A DNA stretch of 64,000 nt from Longimicrobium sp. (GCA_036389795.1 DASVWD010000053.1:1-64000), one strand, 5' to 3'; positions 35,126 to 45,869 are shown, counted from the stretch's first letter. Translations and numbers: made by a program. Notes: generated by a model from the letters alone, not told the origin.

Positions 35126-36499
35126 ATGAGAGACAAGATCCGCATCGCCTCGGGGCAGGGGTTCTGGGGCGACCAGCTCGACGCCCCGCGCCAGCAGGTG
35201 GAGGGCGGCCCGATCGACTACCTGATGCTCGACTACCTGGCCGAGGTCACCATGTCGATCATGCAGAAGCAGCGCTCGCGGAACCCCTCCCTGGGCTACG
35301 CGCGCGACTTCGTGCCGCTGATGGGCGAGATCCTCCCCGCCGTGGTGGAGCGCGGCATCCGCGTGGTGGCCAACGCCGGGGGCGTGAACCCCCCCGGCTG
35401 CCGCGACGCGGTGCTCGAGGAGGCGCGCAAGGCGGGGCTCGCGGGCCGCGCCCGCATCGGGATGATCAGCGGCGACGACATCCTGGAGCGCCTGCCGGAC
35501 CTGCTGGCGCGCGGCGTGGAGCTCAGGAACATGGAGACGGGCGAGCCGCTCTCCACCGTGCTGGGCCGCGTGCAGAGCGCCAACGCCTACATCGGCGCCC
35601 GGCCGATCGTGGCCGCGCTCGCGCAGGACGCGCACGTGGTGATCACGGGCCGCTCCACCGACACGGCGCTCACCTACGCGCCGATGATCCACGCCTTCGG
35701 CTGGGGGCTGGACGACCACGACCGGATCGCGGCGGGCGTGGTGGCCGGGCACATCAACGAGTGCGGCGCGCAGGCCTCGGGCGGCAACTGCCTGTGGAGC
35801 TGGCGCGAGATCCCCGACCTGGCGAACGTCGGCTACCCGATCATCGAGGCGGCGCCGGACGGCTCGTTCGTGGTCACCAAGCACGAGGGCACCGGCGGGC
35901 GCGTGACGGTGCAGACGGTGAAGGAGCAGCTCGTCTACGAGATGGGCGACCCGCGGAGCTACATCACCCCCGACTGCATCGCCGACTTCACCACCATCCG
36001 GCTGGAGGACGCCGGGCCGGACCGGGTCCGCGTGCACGGCGTGCGCGGCGCCGCGCCCACGCAGTTCCTGAAGGTGAGCGTCTCGTACTCCGACGGCTAC
36101 AAGGCCAGCGGCACGCTGGTCTACGCCTGGCCCGACGCCGTGGAGAAGGCGCAGGCCGCCGACCGGGTGCTGCGCGAGCGGCTGGACCGCCTGGGGCTCG
36201 AGTTCGACGAGGTGCTCACCGAGTACGTGGGGTGGAACGCCACCCACGGCCCCCTGGCCGGCCCGCCGCCCGCCGACCTGGCCGAGGTGACGGTGCGCTG
36301 GAGCGTGCGCGGCCCCGACTTCGCCGCGGTCGACAGGTTCACCAAGGAGATCGCCCCCCTGGTGCTGGCCGGCCCCCCCTCGGTGACGGGCTTCGCGGGC
36401 GGCCGCCCGAAGGTGCAGGAGATCGTGGCGTACTGGCCCGCGCTGATCCCGCGGGCCGAGATCGAGCCGTTCCTGAACGTCGAGGTGGTGACGGCATGA
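35126..36499 (+). CDS. AtuA-family (DUF1446) protein
   Basis: 457 aa. [95 protein letters not shown] and [13 protein letters not shown] mark AtuA/DUF1446. AtuA is required for acyclic terpene (citronellol/geraniol) use in Pseudomonas, but its exact reaction is unsettled. Here it follows an acyl-CoA carboxylase beta subunit, the classic neighbour. It may catalyse a hydration or hydrolysis step on a branched acyl-CoA. The Uma2 genes separate it from the carboxylase. Confidence 0.9.
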   Translation: MRDKIRIASGQGFWGDQLDAPRQQVEGGPIDYLMLDYLAEVTMSIMQKQRSRNPSLGYARDFVPLMGEILPAVVERGIRVVANAGGVNPPGCRDAVLEEARKAGLAGRARIGMISGDDILERLPDLLARGVELRNMETGEPLSTVLGRVQSANAYIGARPIVAALAQDAHVVITGRSTDTALTYAPMIHAFGWGLDDHDRIAAGVVAGHINECGAQASGGNCLWSWREIPDLANVGYPIIEAAPDGSFVVTKHEGTGGRVTVQTVKEQLVYEMGDPRSYITPDCIADFTTIRLEDAGPDRVRVHGVRGAAPTQFLKVSVSYSDGYKASGTLVYAWPDAVEKAQAADRVLRERLDRLGLEFDEVLTEYVGWNATHGPLAGPPPADLAEVTVRWSVRGPDFAAVDRFTKEIAPLVLAGPPSVTGFAGGRPKVQEIVAYWPALIPRAEIEPFLNVEVVTA

Positions 36500-36513
36500 T
36501 CGAAAAGAAGTTC

Positions 36514-36587
36514 CAAGTGCCCAGTGCCCAGTGCCCAGGACCTGCAGGGTTGTTCACTGGGCACTGGGCACTGGGCACTGGGCACTC
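36514..36587. repeat. GGGCACT heptamer palindrome before rnz
   Basis: AAGTGCCCAGTGCCCAGTGC (left, from 36514) faces CACTGGGCACTGGGCACTGG (right, to 36587) across an 18-nt loop. It lies 21 nt upstream of the rnz start. It belongs to the ACT(N)GC-unit family. Confidence 0.85.
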
Positions 36588-36608
36588 GCCAGCGAAGACT
36601 GCGGCGCG

Positions 36609-37520
36609 ATGAGGATCACGTTCCTCGGCACCGCCGCCGCCCGCCCGACCGTCGGCCGCAACGTCTCCTCGCTCCTCGTCCAGCGCGAGGGCGACGTGAT
36701 GATGTTCGACTGCGGCGAGGGGACGCAGCGGCAGATGATGCGCTTCGGCACCGGCTTCAGCTTCAGCGACATCTTCTTCACCCACCTGCACGCCGACCAC
36801 TTCCTGGGCGTCATCGGGCTCCTGCGCACGCTGGGGCTGCAGGCGCGCGAGGAGCCGGTGGACCTGTGGGCGCCGCGCGGCGGCGACGTCATCCTCCGCC
36901 AGGCGGTGGAGCTCGGCGTGGAGCGCGTCCCCTTCGAGGTCAACATCCGCACCCTGGAGCCCGGCGAGGCGGTGCGGCGGGGCGCCTACGACGTGGTGCC
37001 GTTCAAGGTGCAGCACGGCGGGCGGGCGCTGGGCTACGCCCTGGTGGAGCACGAGCGGCTGGGGCGCTTCGACCCCGCCCGAGCGCGCGAGCTGGGCATC
37101 CCCGAGGGCCCGCTCTGGGGGAAGCTGCACCACGGCCAGCCGGTGGAGGTGGACGGCCGCGTGGTCCGCCCCGAGGAGCTGGTCGGCCCTCCGCGCCCGG
37201 GGCGGAAGGTGGTGTACTCCGGCGACACCCGCCCCTGCGCCGCCACGCGCGAGATCGCCGCCGGCGCCGACCTGCTGATCCACGAGGCCACCTTCGGCGA
37301 CGACGAGGCCGACCGCGCCGTCGCCACCGGCCACTCCACCGCCCGCGAGGCCGCGAGCGTCGCCGCCGACGCCGGGGTGCTGCGCCTGGTCCTCACCCAC
37401 TTCTCCCCCCGCTACGCCGACGACCCGCGCCTGCTGGAGAAGGAGGCCCGCGCCGTCTTCCCCGAGACGGTGTCCGCCCACGACGGGATGGTCGTCGAGG
37501 TGCCGTACCGCTCGGAGTGA
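36609..37520 (+). CDS. rnz: Ribonuclease Z (tRNase Z)
   Basis: 303 aa. A metallo-beta-lactamase endonuclease that cuts tRNA precursors after the discriminator base. MRITFLGTAAARPT, DCGEGTQRQMMR (near 34-45), FTHLHADHFLGVIGL (HxHxDH, near 59-73), YSGDTRPCAAT (D with GDT, near 206), HEATFGDDEADRA and LTHFSPRY (final His). KLHHGQPVEVDGRVV is the exosite-like segment of this family. The length is typical for the short bacterial form. Close to a GGGCACT array upstream. Confidence 0.95.
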   Translation: MRITFLGTAAARPTVGRNVSSLLVQREGDVMMFDCGEGTQRQMMRFGTGFSFSDIFFTHLHADHFLGVIGLLRTLGLQAREEPVDLWAPRGGDVILRQAVELGVERVPFEVNIRTLEPGEAVRRGAYDVVPFKVQHGGRALGYALVEHERLGRFDPARARELGIPEGPLWGKLHHGQPVEVDGRVVRPEELVGPPRPGRKVVYSGDTRPCAATREIAAGADLLIHEATFGDDEADRAVATGHSTAREAASVAADAGVLRLVLTHFSPRYADDPRLLEKEARAVFPETVSAHDGMVVEVPYRSE

Positions 37521-37659
37521 GGGCCGGCCGCTCCGCGACGAGGTCCGGCTCCCGATCTGAGGCGTCCCGACGCGGCCGAAACGGGCACCTGTCGATTCCG
37601 GGCTCCCCCGAACGACTACCTGGCGTCCACGACGTTCCACCCCCGATCCGGAGGGAGTC

Positions 37660-38016
37660 ATGCGGTACCTGTGCCTGATCTACGACGAGGAGAAGAAGCT
37701 GGCCGAGATGCCCAAGGACGAGTCCGACGCCTTCATGGGCGAGTACTTCGCCTTCACCGAGGGGATCCGCGGCAGTGGCCACTACGTGGCTGGGGAGGCG
37801 CTCCACCCCGTCCACACGGCCACCACCGTGCGGGTCCGGGGCGACCAGGTGTCCACCACCGACGGCCCCTTCGCCGAGACCAAGGAGCAGCTCGGCGGCT
37901 TCTACCTGGTCGAGGCCCGCGACCTGAACGAAGCCATCCAGATCGCCTCCCGGATCCCGTCGGCCCGCACCGGCAGCATCGAGGTGCGGCCGGTGGTGGA
38001 CTTCAGCCAGCAGTAG
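37660..38016 (+). CDS. YCII/DGPF-domain protein paired with an ECF sigma factor
   Basis: 118 aa. MRYLCLIYDEEKKLAEM, TTDGPFAETKEQLGGFYLVE (the DGPF motif) and ASRIPSARTGSIEVRPV. Such proteins are usually encoded directly before ECF42-type sigma factors and may carry the signal for them. SD GGAGGG lies about 8 nt upstream. It is 13 bp upstream of the sigma factor gene. Its chemistry is unproven; it may be a dimeric YCII enzyme. Confidence 0.9.
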   Translation: MRYLCLIYDEEKKLAEMPKDESDAFMGEYFAFTEGIRGSGHYVAGEALHPVHTATTVRVRGDQVSTTDGPFAETKEQLGGFYLVEARDLNEAIQIASRIPSARTGSIEVRPVVDFSQQ

Positions 38017-38029
38017 CCGGGAGCCGCCG

Positions 38030-39301
38030 ATGGTGGGCGAGGACGCGGCCGAAACGGCGCGGGCGGCGGTCGACGCCGTCTACCGCGCCGAGTCGCGCCG
38101 CGTCCTCGCCACATTGATCCGCATCCTCGGCGACTTCGACCTGGCCGAGGAGGCGCTGCACGACGCCTTCGCCGCGGCGCTGCAGCGGTGGCCGAGGGAC
38201 GGGGTGCCCGCCAACCCCCGGGCGTGGCTGGTCTCGGCCGGCCGCTTCAAGGCCGTCGACGCCCTGCGCCGCCGCGCCCGGTCCGACCGGAAGCTGGCGG
38301 AGCTCGCCGCCCAGCTCGACGCCGCCGACGAGCCCCCGGAGCGCGACGACGGCGGCGTCGAAGACGACCGGCTGCGGCTGATCTTCACCTGCTGCCACCC
38401 GGCCCTGGCGCCCGACGCGCGGGTGGCGCTCACGCTGCGCGAGGTCTGCGGCCTCACCACCGAGGAGATCGCGCGCGCCTTCCTCACCGCCCCGCCCACG
38501 CTCGCCCAGCGGATCGTCCGCGCCAAGGCCAAGATCCGCCACGCGCGCATCCCCTACCAGGTGCCGTCGCGCGCCGACCTGCCGGAGCGGCTGGACGCCG
38601 TGCTGCACGTGGTCTACCTGGTGTTCAACGAGGGATACTCGGCGTCCGCGGGAGATTCGCTGACGCGGGCCGACCTCTCGGGCGAGGCGATCCGCCTGGG
38701 GCGGCTGCTGGCGGAGCTGCTCCCCGAGCCCGAGGTGGAGGGGCTGCTGGCGCTGATGCTGCTGCACGAGTCGCGGCGCGCCGCGCGCACCTCGCCGTCG
38801 GGCGAGCTGGTGCTGCTGGCCGACCAGGACCGCTCGCTCTGGAACCGGGAGCGGATCGCGGAGGGGACCGCGCTGGTGGAGCGGGCGCTCAGGTCGCGCC
38901 GCTTCGGCCCGTTCACCCTGCAGGCGGCCATCGCGGCCGTGCACGCCGAGGCGCCCACCGCCGCCGCCACCGACTGGGCCCAGATCGTCGGCCTCTACGA
39001 CGTGCTGCTGCGGGCCGACCCCTCGCCCGTGGTGGAGCTGAACCGCGCCGCCGCCGTGGCCATGCGCGACGGCCCCGCGGCCGGCCTGGCCCTCGTCGAC
39101 GCTATCCTCGCGCGCGGCGAGCTGGAGGACTACCACCTGGCGCACTCCGCGCGCGCCGACCTGTGCCGGCGGCTGGGGAGAACGGCGGAAGCCCGGGCTT
39201 CCTACGAGCGCGCCCTCGCCCTTGCGCGCCAGGAGCCGGAGCGGCGGTTCCTGCAGCGGCGGCTCGGGGAGCTGGAGGATGCCGAAGCCGGAGCCCGATG
39301 A
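38030..39301 (+). CDS. ECF-family RNA polymerase sigma factor (ECF42-like) with C-terminal extension
   Basis: 423 aa. Region 2 has LATLIRILGDFDLAEEALHD and NPRAWLVSAGRFKAVDALRR; region 4 has LTLREVCGLTTEEIARAFLT and LAQRIVRAKAKIRHARIPYQ. The remaining 230 residues contain LVFNEGYSASAGDSLTRADL, WNRERIAEGTALVERAL and two TPR-like helices (LGRTAEARASYERALALA). This DUF6596-type extension is typical of ECF42, which is regulated without an anti-sigma factor in several actinobacteria. Target promoters are not visible here. Confidence 0.92.
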   Translation: MVGEDAAETARAAVDAVYRAESRRVLATLIRILGDFDLAEEALHDAFAAALQRWPRDGVPANPRAWLVSAGRFKAVDALRRRARSDRKLAELAAQLDAADEPPERDDGGVEDDRLRLIFTCCHPALAPDARVALTLREVCGLTTEEIARAFLTAPPTLAQRIVRAKAKIRHARIPYQVPSRADLPERLDAVLHVVYLVFNEGYSASAGDSLTRADLSGEAIRLGRLLAELLPEPEVEGLLALMLLHESRRAARTSPSGELVLLADQDRSLWNRERIAEGTALVERALRSRRFGPFTLQAAIAAVHAEAPTAAATDWAQIVGLYDVLLRADPSPVVELNRAAAVAMRDGPAAGLALVDAILARGELEDYHLAHSARADLCRRLGRTAEARASYERALALARQEPERRFLQRRLGELEDAEAGAR

Positions 39302-39347
39302 TCGTCGCGCCGCGAGTGTTGACGCGCGTCCACGGCGAACGAAGAAG

Positions 39348-39374
39348 CCCCGCCGGGTGCGCATCCCGGCGGGG
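39348..39374 (+). terminator. Hairpin after the ECF sigma gene
   Basis: CCCCGCCGGG pairs with CCCGGCGGGG across a 7-nt loop; outer AACGAA/TTCGTT extend it. 46 bp after the sigma stop; no T-run beyond GTTCGTTG. Confidence 0.6.
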
Positions 39375-39444
39375 CGTTCGTTGTCGAGGGAAGCGCTTAT
39401 ACCACGGTACAGAGCACCTTTCGGGTTTCCGAAACAGATTGGAA

Positions 39445-39519
39445 TCACACAGAGACACAGAGGCCAACAGAGAACTGAAAGCTTTGGTTTTTCTCTGTGT
39501 CTCTGTGCCTCTGTGTGAG
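39445..39519. repeat. Palindromic intergenic repeat (copy R5, CAGAGACACAGAG variant)
   Basis: TCACACAGAGACACAGAGG faces CTCTGTGTCTCTGTGCCTCT and GTGTGAG, followed by ATTTTTTGC. It lies between convergent stops at 39301 and 39564. The adjoining CCCGAACGATCCTCTGCAA (39538-39556) matches 21140. Confidence 0.85.
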
Positions 39520-39563
39520 ATTTTTTGCAGATCTATCCCCGAACGATCCTCTGCAAGCGGGTA

Positions 39564-42218
39564 TCAGCCCCGCGTCCCCGACGTTCGCGCCTGCGGACGC
39601 GCGGCCACGGCCGCCGGAATCGCGCGCTGCTCCGTCGCCAGCATCAGCTTCCAGCTCTCGATCGGCGTCCCCTGCGTGCGCAGCCGGCTGGCGAGGAAGG
39701 CCAGGCGCCGCGTCTCGGCGCAGTCGCCGGGGAACGCGCCGCAGCGGATGCCGAAGCGCTGCGCCAGGTAGTACGGCGGGATCGCCTGGTAGTAGAGCGT
39801 CGCCCGCACGCTCATGGCCCCGCGGACGCGCGAGAGCGGGATGCGGTACACCAGCCGGTCTGCGCCGCCCCGGTTCCAGTAGTCCGCGTCGCGGGCGGAC
39901 TCGCCGTGCGGCTGCGTCTCGTGCCAGAACGGGCCGCCGCGCCGCCACCCGCGCGGCTGCAGCCGGTTCTCCTTCACCACGCTGTCCAGCGCCAGGAAGC
40001 TGGTGGTCAGCCACCCCTCCGGGTCGGCCACCAGCTCCTCGTAGATCTGCACCTGGTCTTCGCGGGTGATCGTCTCGTGGTGCGGCTGGTAGACGCCGCC
40101 CGCGGCAGCCGGCCGGGTGAAGAACTCCGTGGCGAGCGGCTGGCTCGACGTGCCCCGCACGATCACCCCCAGCCGGTCGGTGCGCCCCGACGCCCACAGC
40201 GTGCCCTGCCCGCCCGTGACCACGAGCTCCAGGAAGGCGCGCCGGAAGCCCACCCCCGAGGGGAGCCGGTGCCCGGCCAGGTTCTCCACCCGCACCGACA
40301 CCTCCAGCGAGTCGCGCACCCTGCGCACGCCCTCCACGCGCACCCGCGCCGCCTGCTCGCGCGCCAGCGCGAGCGCCGAGAGGCCGGCGTTCACCAGCGG
40401 CTGCACGCCGGCCGAGTACATGTAGTCGGTGCTGCGGATCCCCAGCGTGTCGGGGAACTGCTGGAACATCGCCAGCGTGAAGAGGTTCACCCCCATCAGC
40501 ATGTGCCGGCTGAAGGTGTCGCGCACCGCCACGGTGATGGCGCTGTCGCGGGCGCGGTGGTCGGCCATGGGGTAGGTGGGGTCCTCGATGATCGCCACCC
40601 GGTAGCGCAGCCGGTCGCCGCGGAAGTCCTGCGGCATGTGGCAGCTCTGGCAGGTGCGCGCGCTGTCCCGGTCGAACGGGGGGATCTCGTCCTGGTAGAC
40701 GCTGTTCAGCCACTCGGGGTAGGTGGCCTGCTCGTAGTCGGTCTTGATCTGCCGCCCCTGGCGGTCCAGCACCGGGAGCACCACGGTGTGGCAGCTGCCG
40801 CAGAGCGCGCTGGTGCGGATCTGCGGCGCGCCGCGCGGGGTGATCCCCAGCGCGTTCTTCATCGGCAGCTCGATCACGGTGTCGTACGGCCCGTTCACGT
40901 GCCCCGGCGGGTCCACCGGGAAGCGGCCGGTGAAGGTGGCGGTGTCGCCGGGGGCGATGGCCGAGACCTGGTGGCACGCCATGCAGCTGATCCCGTCGCG
41001 GGCCAGCGCGCCGTACTTCGCGCCCGGCTCCCCCGGCCCGGCGTAGACCATGTCGTGGCGGAACATGGTCCCGTCCAGCTTCGCCTGGCGCTGGCCCATC
41101 ACCCCGTGGCAGCGGTAGCAGGTGGTGTCGATGAAGGTGCGCAGGTCGGGGAAGCGCGCCACCTCGCTCTCGCGCTGGGCGTGGAAGACGGGGTCGCGCC
41201 CGGCGAGGCCCATCAGCGACGCGCGCCATTCGCCGTACGGCGACAGGTTGAAGGTGTCGCGTCCGCCGGCGGTGATGAGCGCCATGTTGAAGGTGGAGGC
41301 CGAGTGGCAGCCGGTGCACTGGTCCGAGGTCAGGAACTGCTCCGGCCCGCCCGGCCCCGGCACCACGTGGTCGTACGTCTCCACCGGGAACGCCGTCCTC
41401 GCGTTCGGCGCGGCGAAGTGCCGGGAGATGCGGTACAGCGCCAGGAAGGCGGAGTCCGGCGCCGGGAGCGGCTTCGGCAGCTCGTGGCGCTGCGTCTCGT
41501 TGGCCAGCTCCACCTGCCCGTGCACCGAGAGCGCGTCCCGGCCCGGCGCGCGGGGCGCCTGGGCGGGGGCGGTGGTGAACGTCTGCACCACGAACGAGAG
41601 CGGGTCCTCCCCGGGGTCCACGTTGCGCACCGCGGCGAAGGTCAGCTCGCTCTCGGCCGAGGCGTGGCAGCGCACGCAGTAGAGCCCGAAGCCCGACGAC
41701 GGGTAGTCGATCGGCCGCGCCGGCGGGTCGGCCACGCCGCGGTAGCCCCAGTACCAGCCGTCGAGCGCCCCGGCCGAGTCCCTCACCATCGTGGTCCACC
41801 CCTCCAGCTTCGCCCCGGGCGCGGCGGGCGGGGTGTACATCTCCTTGACGATGATGGCGTTGTCGTCGATGCGGCCCTGGCGGCGGCGCGCCGTCATCCA
41901 CTCCCACGCGCGCGGCGAGTAGTAGACGCGCACCGCCGGGTGCGTCCCGAAGTTCCTGCCGTCGATGAACGGCCCCGTGTTGCGGACCAGGGAGTCGTGC
42001 ACCCAGCCACGGTAGCACCGCCCCTCCAGGAAGGCGTTCAGCAGCCCCTCGTACGCCTGCTCGCCCACGGAGCTGGGGAGCGGGAGCGAGTCGGGGCAGG
42101 CGGGCGCGCCGGCGGCCAGCGCGGTGCCGGCGCGGCCGCCCGGCGCCAGCGCGGCGCAGAGGAGGACGGTCGCCGCGAGGGTCGCGGCGGAGAATTGCAC
42201 TTCACGGCGGCGCGTCAT
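39564..42218 (-). CDS. Secreted multiheme c-type cytochrome (six CxxCH)
   Basis: 884 aa. An N-terminal signal peptide (about 10-36, LAATVLLCAALAPGGRAGTA) is followed by six heme-binding CxxCH motifs: CVRCH near 179, CTGCH near 297, CYRCH near 366, CMACH near 411, CGSCH near 472 and CQSCH near 522. The first has the context of a cytochrome P460-like domain (LDGWYWGYRGVA, YPSSGFGLYC). The last 300 residues are heme-free beta-rich sequence. It is a periplasmic or surface electron-transfer protein; the partner is not visible. Other cytochromes of this group often sit alone too. Lacks a membrane anchor after the signal peptide. Confidence 0.88.
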   Translation of the reverse strand: MTRRREVQFSAATLAATVLLCAALAPGGRAGTALAAGAPACPDSLPLPSSVGEQAYEGLLNAFLEGRCYRGWVHDSLVRNTGPFIDGRNFGTHPAVRVYYSPRAWEWMTARRRQGRIDDNAIIVKEMYTPPAAPGAKLEGWTTMVRDSAGALDGWYWGYRGVADPPARPIDYPSSGFGLYCVRCHASAESELTFAAVRNVDPGEDPLSFVVQTFTTAPAQAPRAPGRDALSVHGQVELANETQRHELPKPLPAPDSAFLALYRISRHFAAPNARTAFPVETYDHVVPGPGGPEQFLTSDQCTGCHSASTFNMALITAGGRDTFNLSPYGEWRASLMGLAGRDPVFHAQRESEVARFPDLRTFIDTTCYRCHGVMGQRQAKLDGTMFRHDMVYAGPGEPGAKYGALARDGISCMACHQVSAIAPGDTATFTGRFPVDPPGHVNGPYDTVIELPMKNALGITPRGAPQIRTSALCGSCHTVVLPVLDRQGRQIKTDYEQATYPEWLNSVYQDEIPPFDRDSARTCQSCHMPQDFRGDRLRYRVAIIEDPTYPMADHRARDSAITVAVRDTFSRHMLMGVNLFTLAMFQQFPDTLGIRSTDYMYSAGVQPLVNAGLSALALAREQAARVRVEGVRRVRDSLEVSVRVENLAGHRLPSGVGFRRAFLELVVTGGQGTLWASGRTDRLGVIVRGTSSQPLATEFFTRPAAAGGVYQPHHETITREDQVQIYEELVADPEGWLTTSFLALDSVVKENRLQPRGWRRGGPFWHETQPHGESARDADYWNRGGADRLVYRIPLSRVRGAMSVRATLYYQAIPPYYLAQRFGIRCGAFPGDCAETRRLAFLASRLRTQGTPIESWKLMLATEQRAIPAAVAARPQARTSGTRG

Positions 42219-42417
42219 CGCGGCTTCCCGTGACGGGTGAGATGGGGGGGAAGAGGGGGACGGTTCCGGCGCCGCCGCGCGGGGTGGATCGGGGTAGCGC
42301 GGATGATGGACTGCGGCGGGCGGAGCGGCGGATCAGGCAGGAACGTGCATACGGATGCGTGCCGCAGCCTGCATCGTCAAGGATTCCCTTCCGCCGCCAG
42401 GCCGAAAACACCGGCCC

Positions 42418-42446
42418 TCACACGGAGTCAACGGAGTTGACGGAGG
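42418..42446. repeat. Half copy of the 9-nt unit repeat (R6, GAGTCAACG variant)
   Basis: Left arm only (TCACACGGAGTCAACGG then AGTTGACGGAG). The spacer 42219-42864 has no gene; it also holds a dispersed 42505-42555 module with GGGAGGGCCGGGGAGGGGGC, then the groES promoter. Confidence 0.7.
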
Positions 42447-42753
42447 CGGTCGTCTCCGCGCGAGCCCAGCGTCGCTGCGCCAGACCTCGCAGGATGAAGG
42501 AGTCGTAGTTCTCCCTCTCCCGCGCAGCGGGGGAGGGCCGGGGAGGGGGCATCACCGCCGCCGCCGCGCCGATGCCGGCGAAGCGGAGCGGACCCGGCCC
42601 GCCTCGGTGGTCCAGGTGGAGCGCGAGCAGCAGGCGGTCCGCCGCTCCGGCAAGCGTTCGCGCCGGAATCGGCCAAAGTGGCGCACCTGGACGGGTACGT
42701 TCCTTGTAAGCGGAGCCGGCCGGTTCTTCCTCGCGCCGTCGGCGGACCACCGC

Positions 42754-42781
42754 TTGACAGCGCGGCGTGGAGGCTTATTTT
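42754..42781 (+). promoter_or_regulatory. Promoter for groES-groEL
   Basis: TTGACA (42754-42759), a 16-bp spacer and TATTTT (42776-42781), just before the CIRCE operator. A vegetative-type promoter is implied. Confidence 0.75.
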
Positions 42782-42791
42782 CGCGCTGTCG

Positions 42792-42818
42792 TTAGCACTC
42801 CCGGTGAACGAGTGCTAA
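42792..42818 (+). promoter_or_regulatory. CIRCE operator (HrcA binding site)
   Basis: TTAGCACTC, a 9-nt spacer and GAGTGCTAA, identical to the consensus inverted repeat bound by HrcA. Located between promoter and groES start (start 42865). HrcA itself is not in the window. It predicts heat-shock induction by loss of HrcA repression. Confidence 0.95.
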
Positions 42819-42864
42819 CAGCGCACAATCACCACACCCACTCAAACGTACGGAGGCTCAATCC

Positions 42865-43167
42865 ATGGCTACCGCGACCGACATCAAGGTCAAGCCGCTC
42901 GCCGACCGGGTGGTCGTCAAGCCGCTCGAGGAGACGGAGACCATGCGGGGCGGACTCTACATCCCCGACACGGCCAAGGAAAAGCCGCAGCAGGGCGAGG
43001 TGGTCGCCGTCGGGCCCGGCAAGGTCGAGGACGGCAAGCGGGTCGAGATGGAGCTGAAGGTCGGCGACAAGGTCCTCTACGGGAAGTACAGCGGCACCGA
43101 GGTGACCGTCGACAACGAGCAGTACCTGATCCTGCGCGAGTCCGACGTGCTCGCTGTGGTCGGCTGA
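42865..43167 (+). CDS. groES: Co-chaperonin GroES (Cpn10)
   Basis: 100 aa. [19 protein letters not shown], mobile-loop region [20 protein letters not shown] (near 31-50), [15 protein letters not shown] and DEQYL-like [16 protein letters not shown]. Forms the heptameric lid of the GroEL chamber. The first gene of the CIRCE-controlled operon, 60 bp before groEL. Confidence 0.98.
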   Translation: MATATDIKVKPLADRVVVKPLEETETMRGGLYIPDTAKEKPQQGEVVAVGPGKVEDGKRVEMELKVGDKVLYGKYSGTEVTVDNEQYLILRESDVLAVVG

Positions 43168-44862
<1,695 letters not shown>

Positions 44863-44898
44863 GCCGGTCGGTCCCGACGGACCGGTAGGACCCCACGG

Positions 44899-44928
44899 AC
44901 CGGCGGAAGGCTTCGGCTCTCCGCCGGT
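44899..44928 (+). terminator. Hairpin after groEL
   Basis: ACCGGCGG (44899-44906) pairs with CCGCCGGT (44921-44928), followed by TCTGTCGT. The rest of 44863-45262 (400 bp) shows no gene; a short TATCGT-like hexamer near 45180 is a weak possible promoter for the peptide gene. Confidence 0.5.
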
Positions 44929-45262
44929 TCTGTCGTCTGCGCACCTGCCCCGCAGAGGCCTCCGGCGCTCCCGCGGCGTGAAGGCAGGCGTGGACCGCCA
45001 ACGCGGCGCCGAGACCGGCGAGATGAACGCCCCTGCGGCGGCGTGGAGCCTGGCGGATCCGGAACGCCCGTGCACGTGCAGGCAAACCCTTTTCCGGCGC
45101 AATGTGCACGAATGTTGCAGCAGCCGTCCGACCCCAGCCGAACGGGCGGCGTACGACCCAAACCCGCGCCTGCCTTCCGTATCGTCTGGAATCAAACGTG
45201 TCCAGGGCCGCGCCTGACCGGGACCGCACCCGTTCTTTTTGCCTCATGCCGGGAGGACGACC

Positions 45263-45520
45263 ATGAAGAAGCTGTCGCTCAGCCTGGACGAGCTGCGCGT
45301 GGACTCGTTCCAGACCACGCCCGCGGAGCCGGAGTCCAGGGGCACCGTGATCGGCCAGCAGTGCACCTGCGTCACGGCCTGCACGTGCCCCGGGTGCCCC
45401 ACCTGCGACAACACCTGTCCCAACACCTGCGCCTACACCTGTGACGACAACACCTGCATCAGCTGCGCGAACACCTGCGCCAACACCGGTTGCACCCGGT
45501 ATCAGATCTGTTACGAGTGA
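45263..45520 (+). CDS. Cys/Thr-rich RiPP-like precursor peptide, copy P1
   Basis: 85 aa with GGGAGGA upstream of ATG 45263. Leader MKKLSLSLDELRVDSFQT, then a variable stretch ending ESRGTVIG, then a core with 14 Cys, mostly as TC, NTC or xTC (PTCDNTCPNTCAYTC). The leader pattern MKxxLxxxxLxVxxF followed by RGTV is shared with the two minus-strand peptides at 46800 and 47094. It resembles pinensin-type lanthipeptide precursors and other leader-core RiPPs known from Bacteroidota and Gemmatimonadota. Thr-Cys density fits (methyl)lanthionine or disulfide-rich products. No LanB, LanC or LanM gene is within 15 kb on either side, so a modifying enzyme is either elsewhere or none. Confidence 0.75.
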   Translation: MKKLSLSLDELRVDSFQTTPAEPESRGTVIGQQCTCVTACTCPGCPTCDNTCPNTCAYTCDDNTCISCANTCANTGCTRYQICYE

Positions 45521-45649
45521 GGCGCTGAGGGACTCTGCCGGACGGTGACGCTCCCCGGGTGCGGTCCCGGCGGACGAACCGCGGCTCGCCCATGGGTCCA
45601 GCCGGGCCGGCACACGCGAGATCGCGTCCTCCACCGAGCGGGCAGCGTT

Positions 45650-45800
45650 GTCGAGCACGGCGGCGGCGTGGCGCTGCCGCGCTGCCGGGCGAGCCCGAGG
45701 GAGTTCCCCGCTCACCACCGGGAGCGTGCCGGTGGAGAAGCCGGAGAAGGAGAATGCGCCCGCCATGCCGGGCGGCGGCGGCATGGGCGACATGTACTGA
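45650..45800 (+). pseudogene. Internally deleted groEL fragment
   Basis: 45650-45710 matches groEL around 44456-44515 (GGCGGCGGCGTGGCGCTG and flanking bases), then the sequence jumps directly to 44771-44862, ending in a near-identical CATGGGCGACATGTACTGA. Roughly 260 bp of groEL are missing in between and reading frames are broken. It is non-functional. The rest of 45521-46087 has no other gene. The precursor P1 lies between groEL and this fragment. Confidence 0.88.
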
Positions 45801-45839
45801 GATCGTCCGGTCCGCGGACCGCCTGATCCGAGGCGGGAC

Positions 45840-45869
45840 GGCCCGCTCCCTCGCTCGAGGGGGCGGGCC
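45840..45869 (+). terminator. Strong hairpin downstream of the groEL fragment
   Basis: GGCCCGCTCCCTC pairs with GAGGGGGCGGGCC with a four-base loop; related to 46691-46730. Confidence 0.6.

Noticed and set aside
39525-42233. 902-codon plus-strand frame over the cytochrome
   Set aside because: His/Arg/Val-rich, no domain; the cytochrome on the minus strand has six heme motifs.
42792-42818. CIRCE site as novel regulatory element
   Set aside because: It matches the known HrcA operator exactly; an ordinary finding.
45263-45520. Metallothionein or ferredoxin-like protein
   Set aside because: The Cys pattern lacks CxxCxxC ferredoxin spacing, and the leader matches two other peptides; RiPP precursor fits better.
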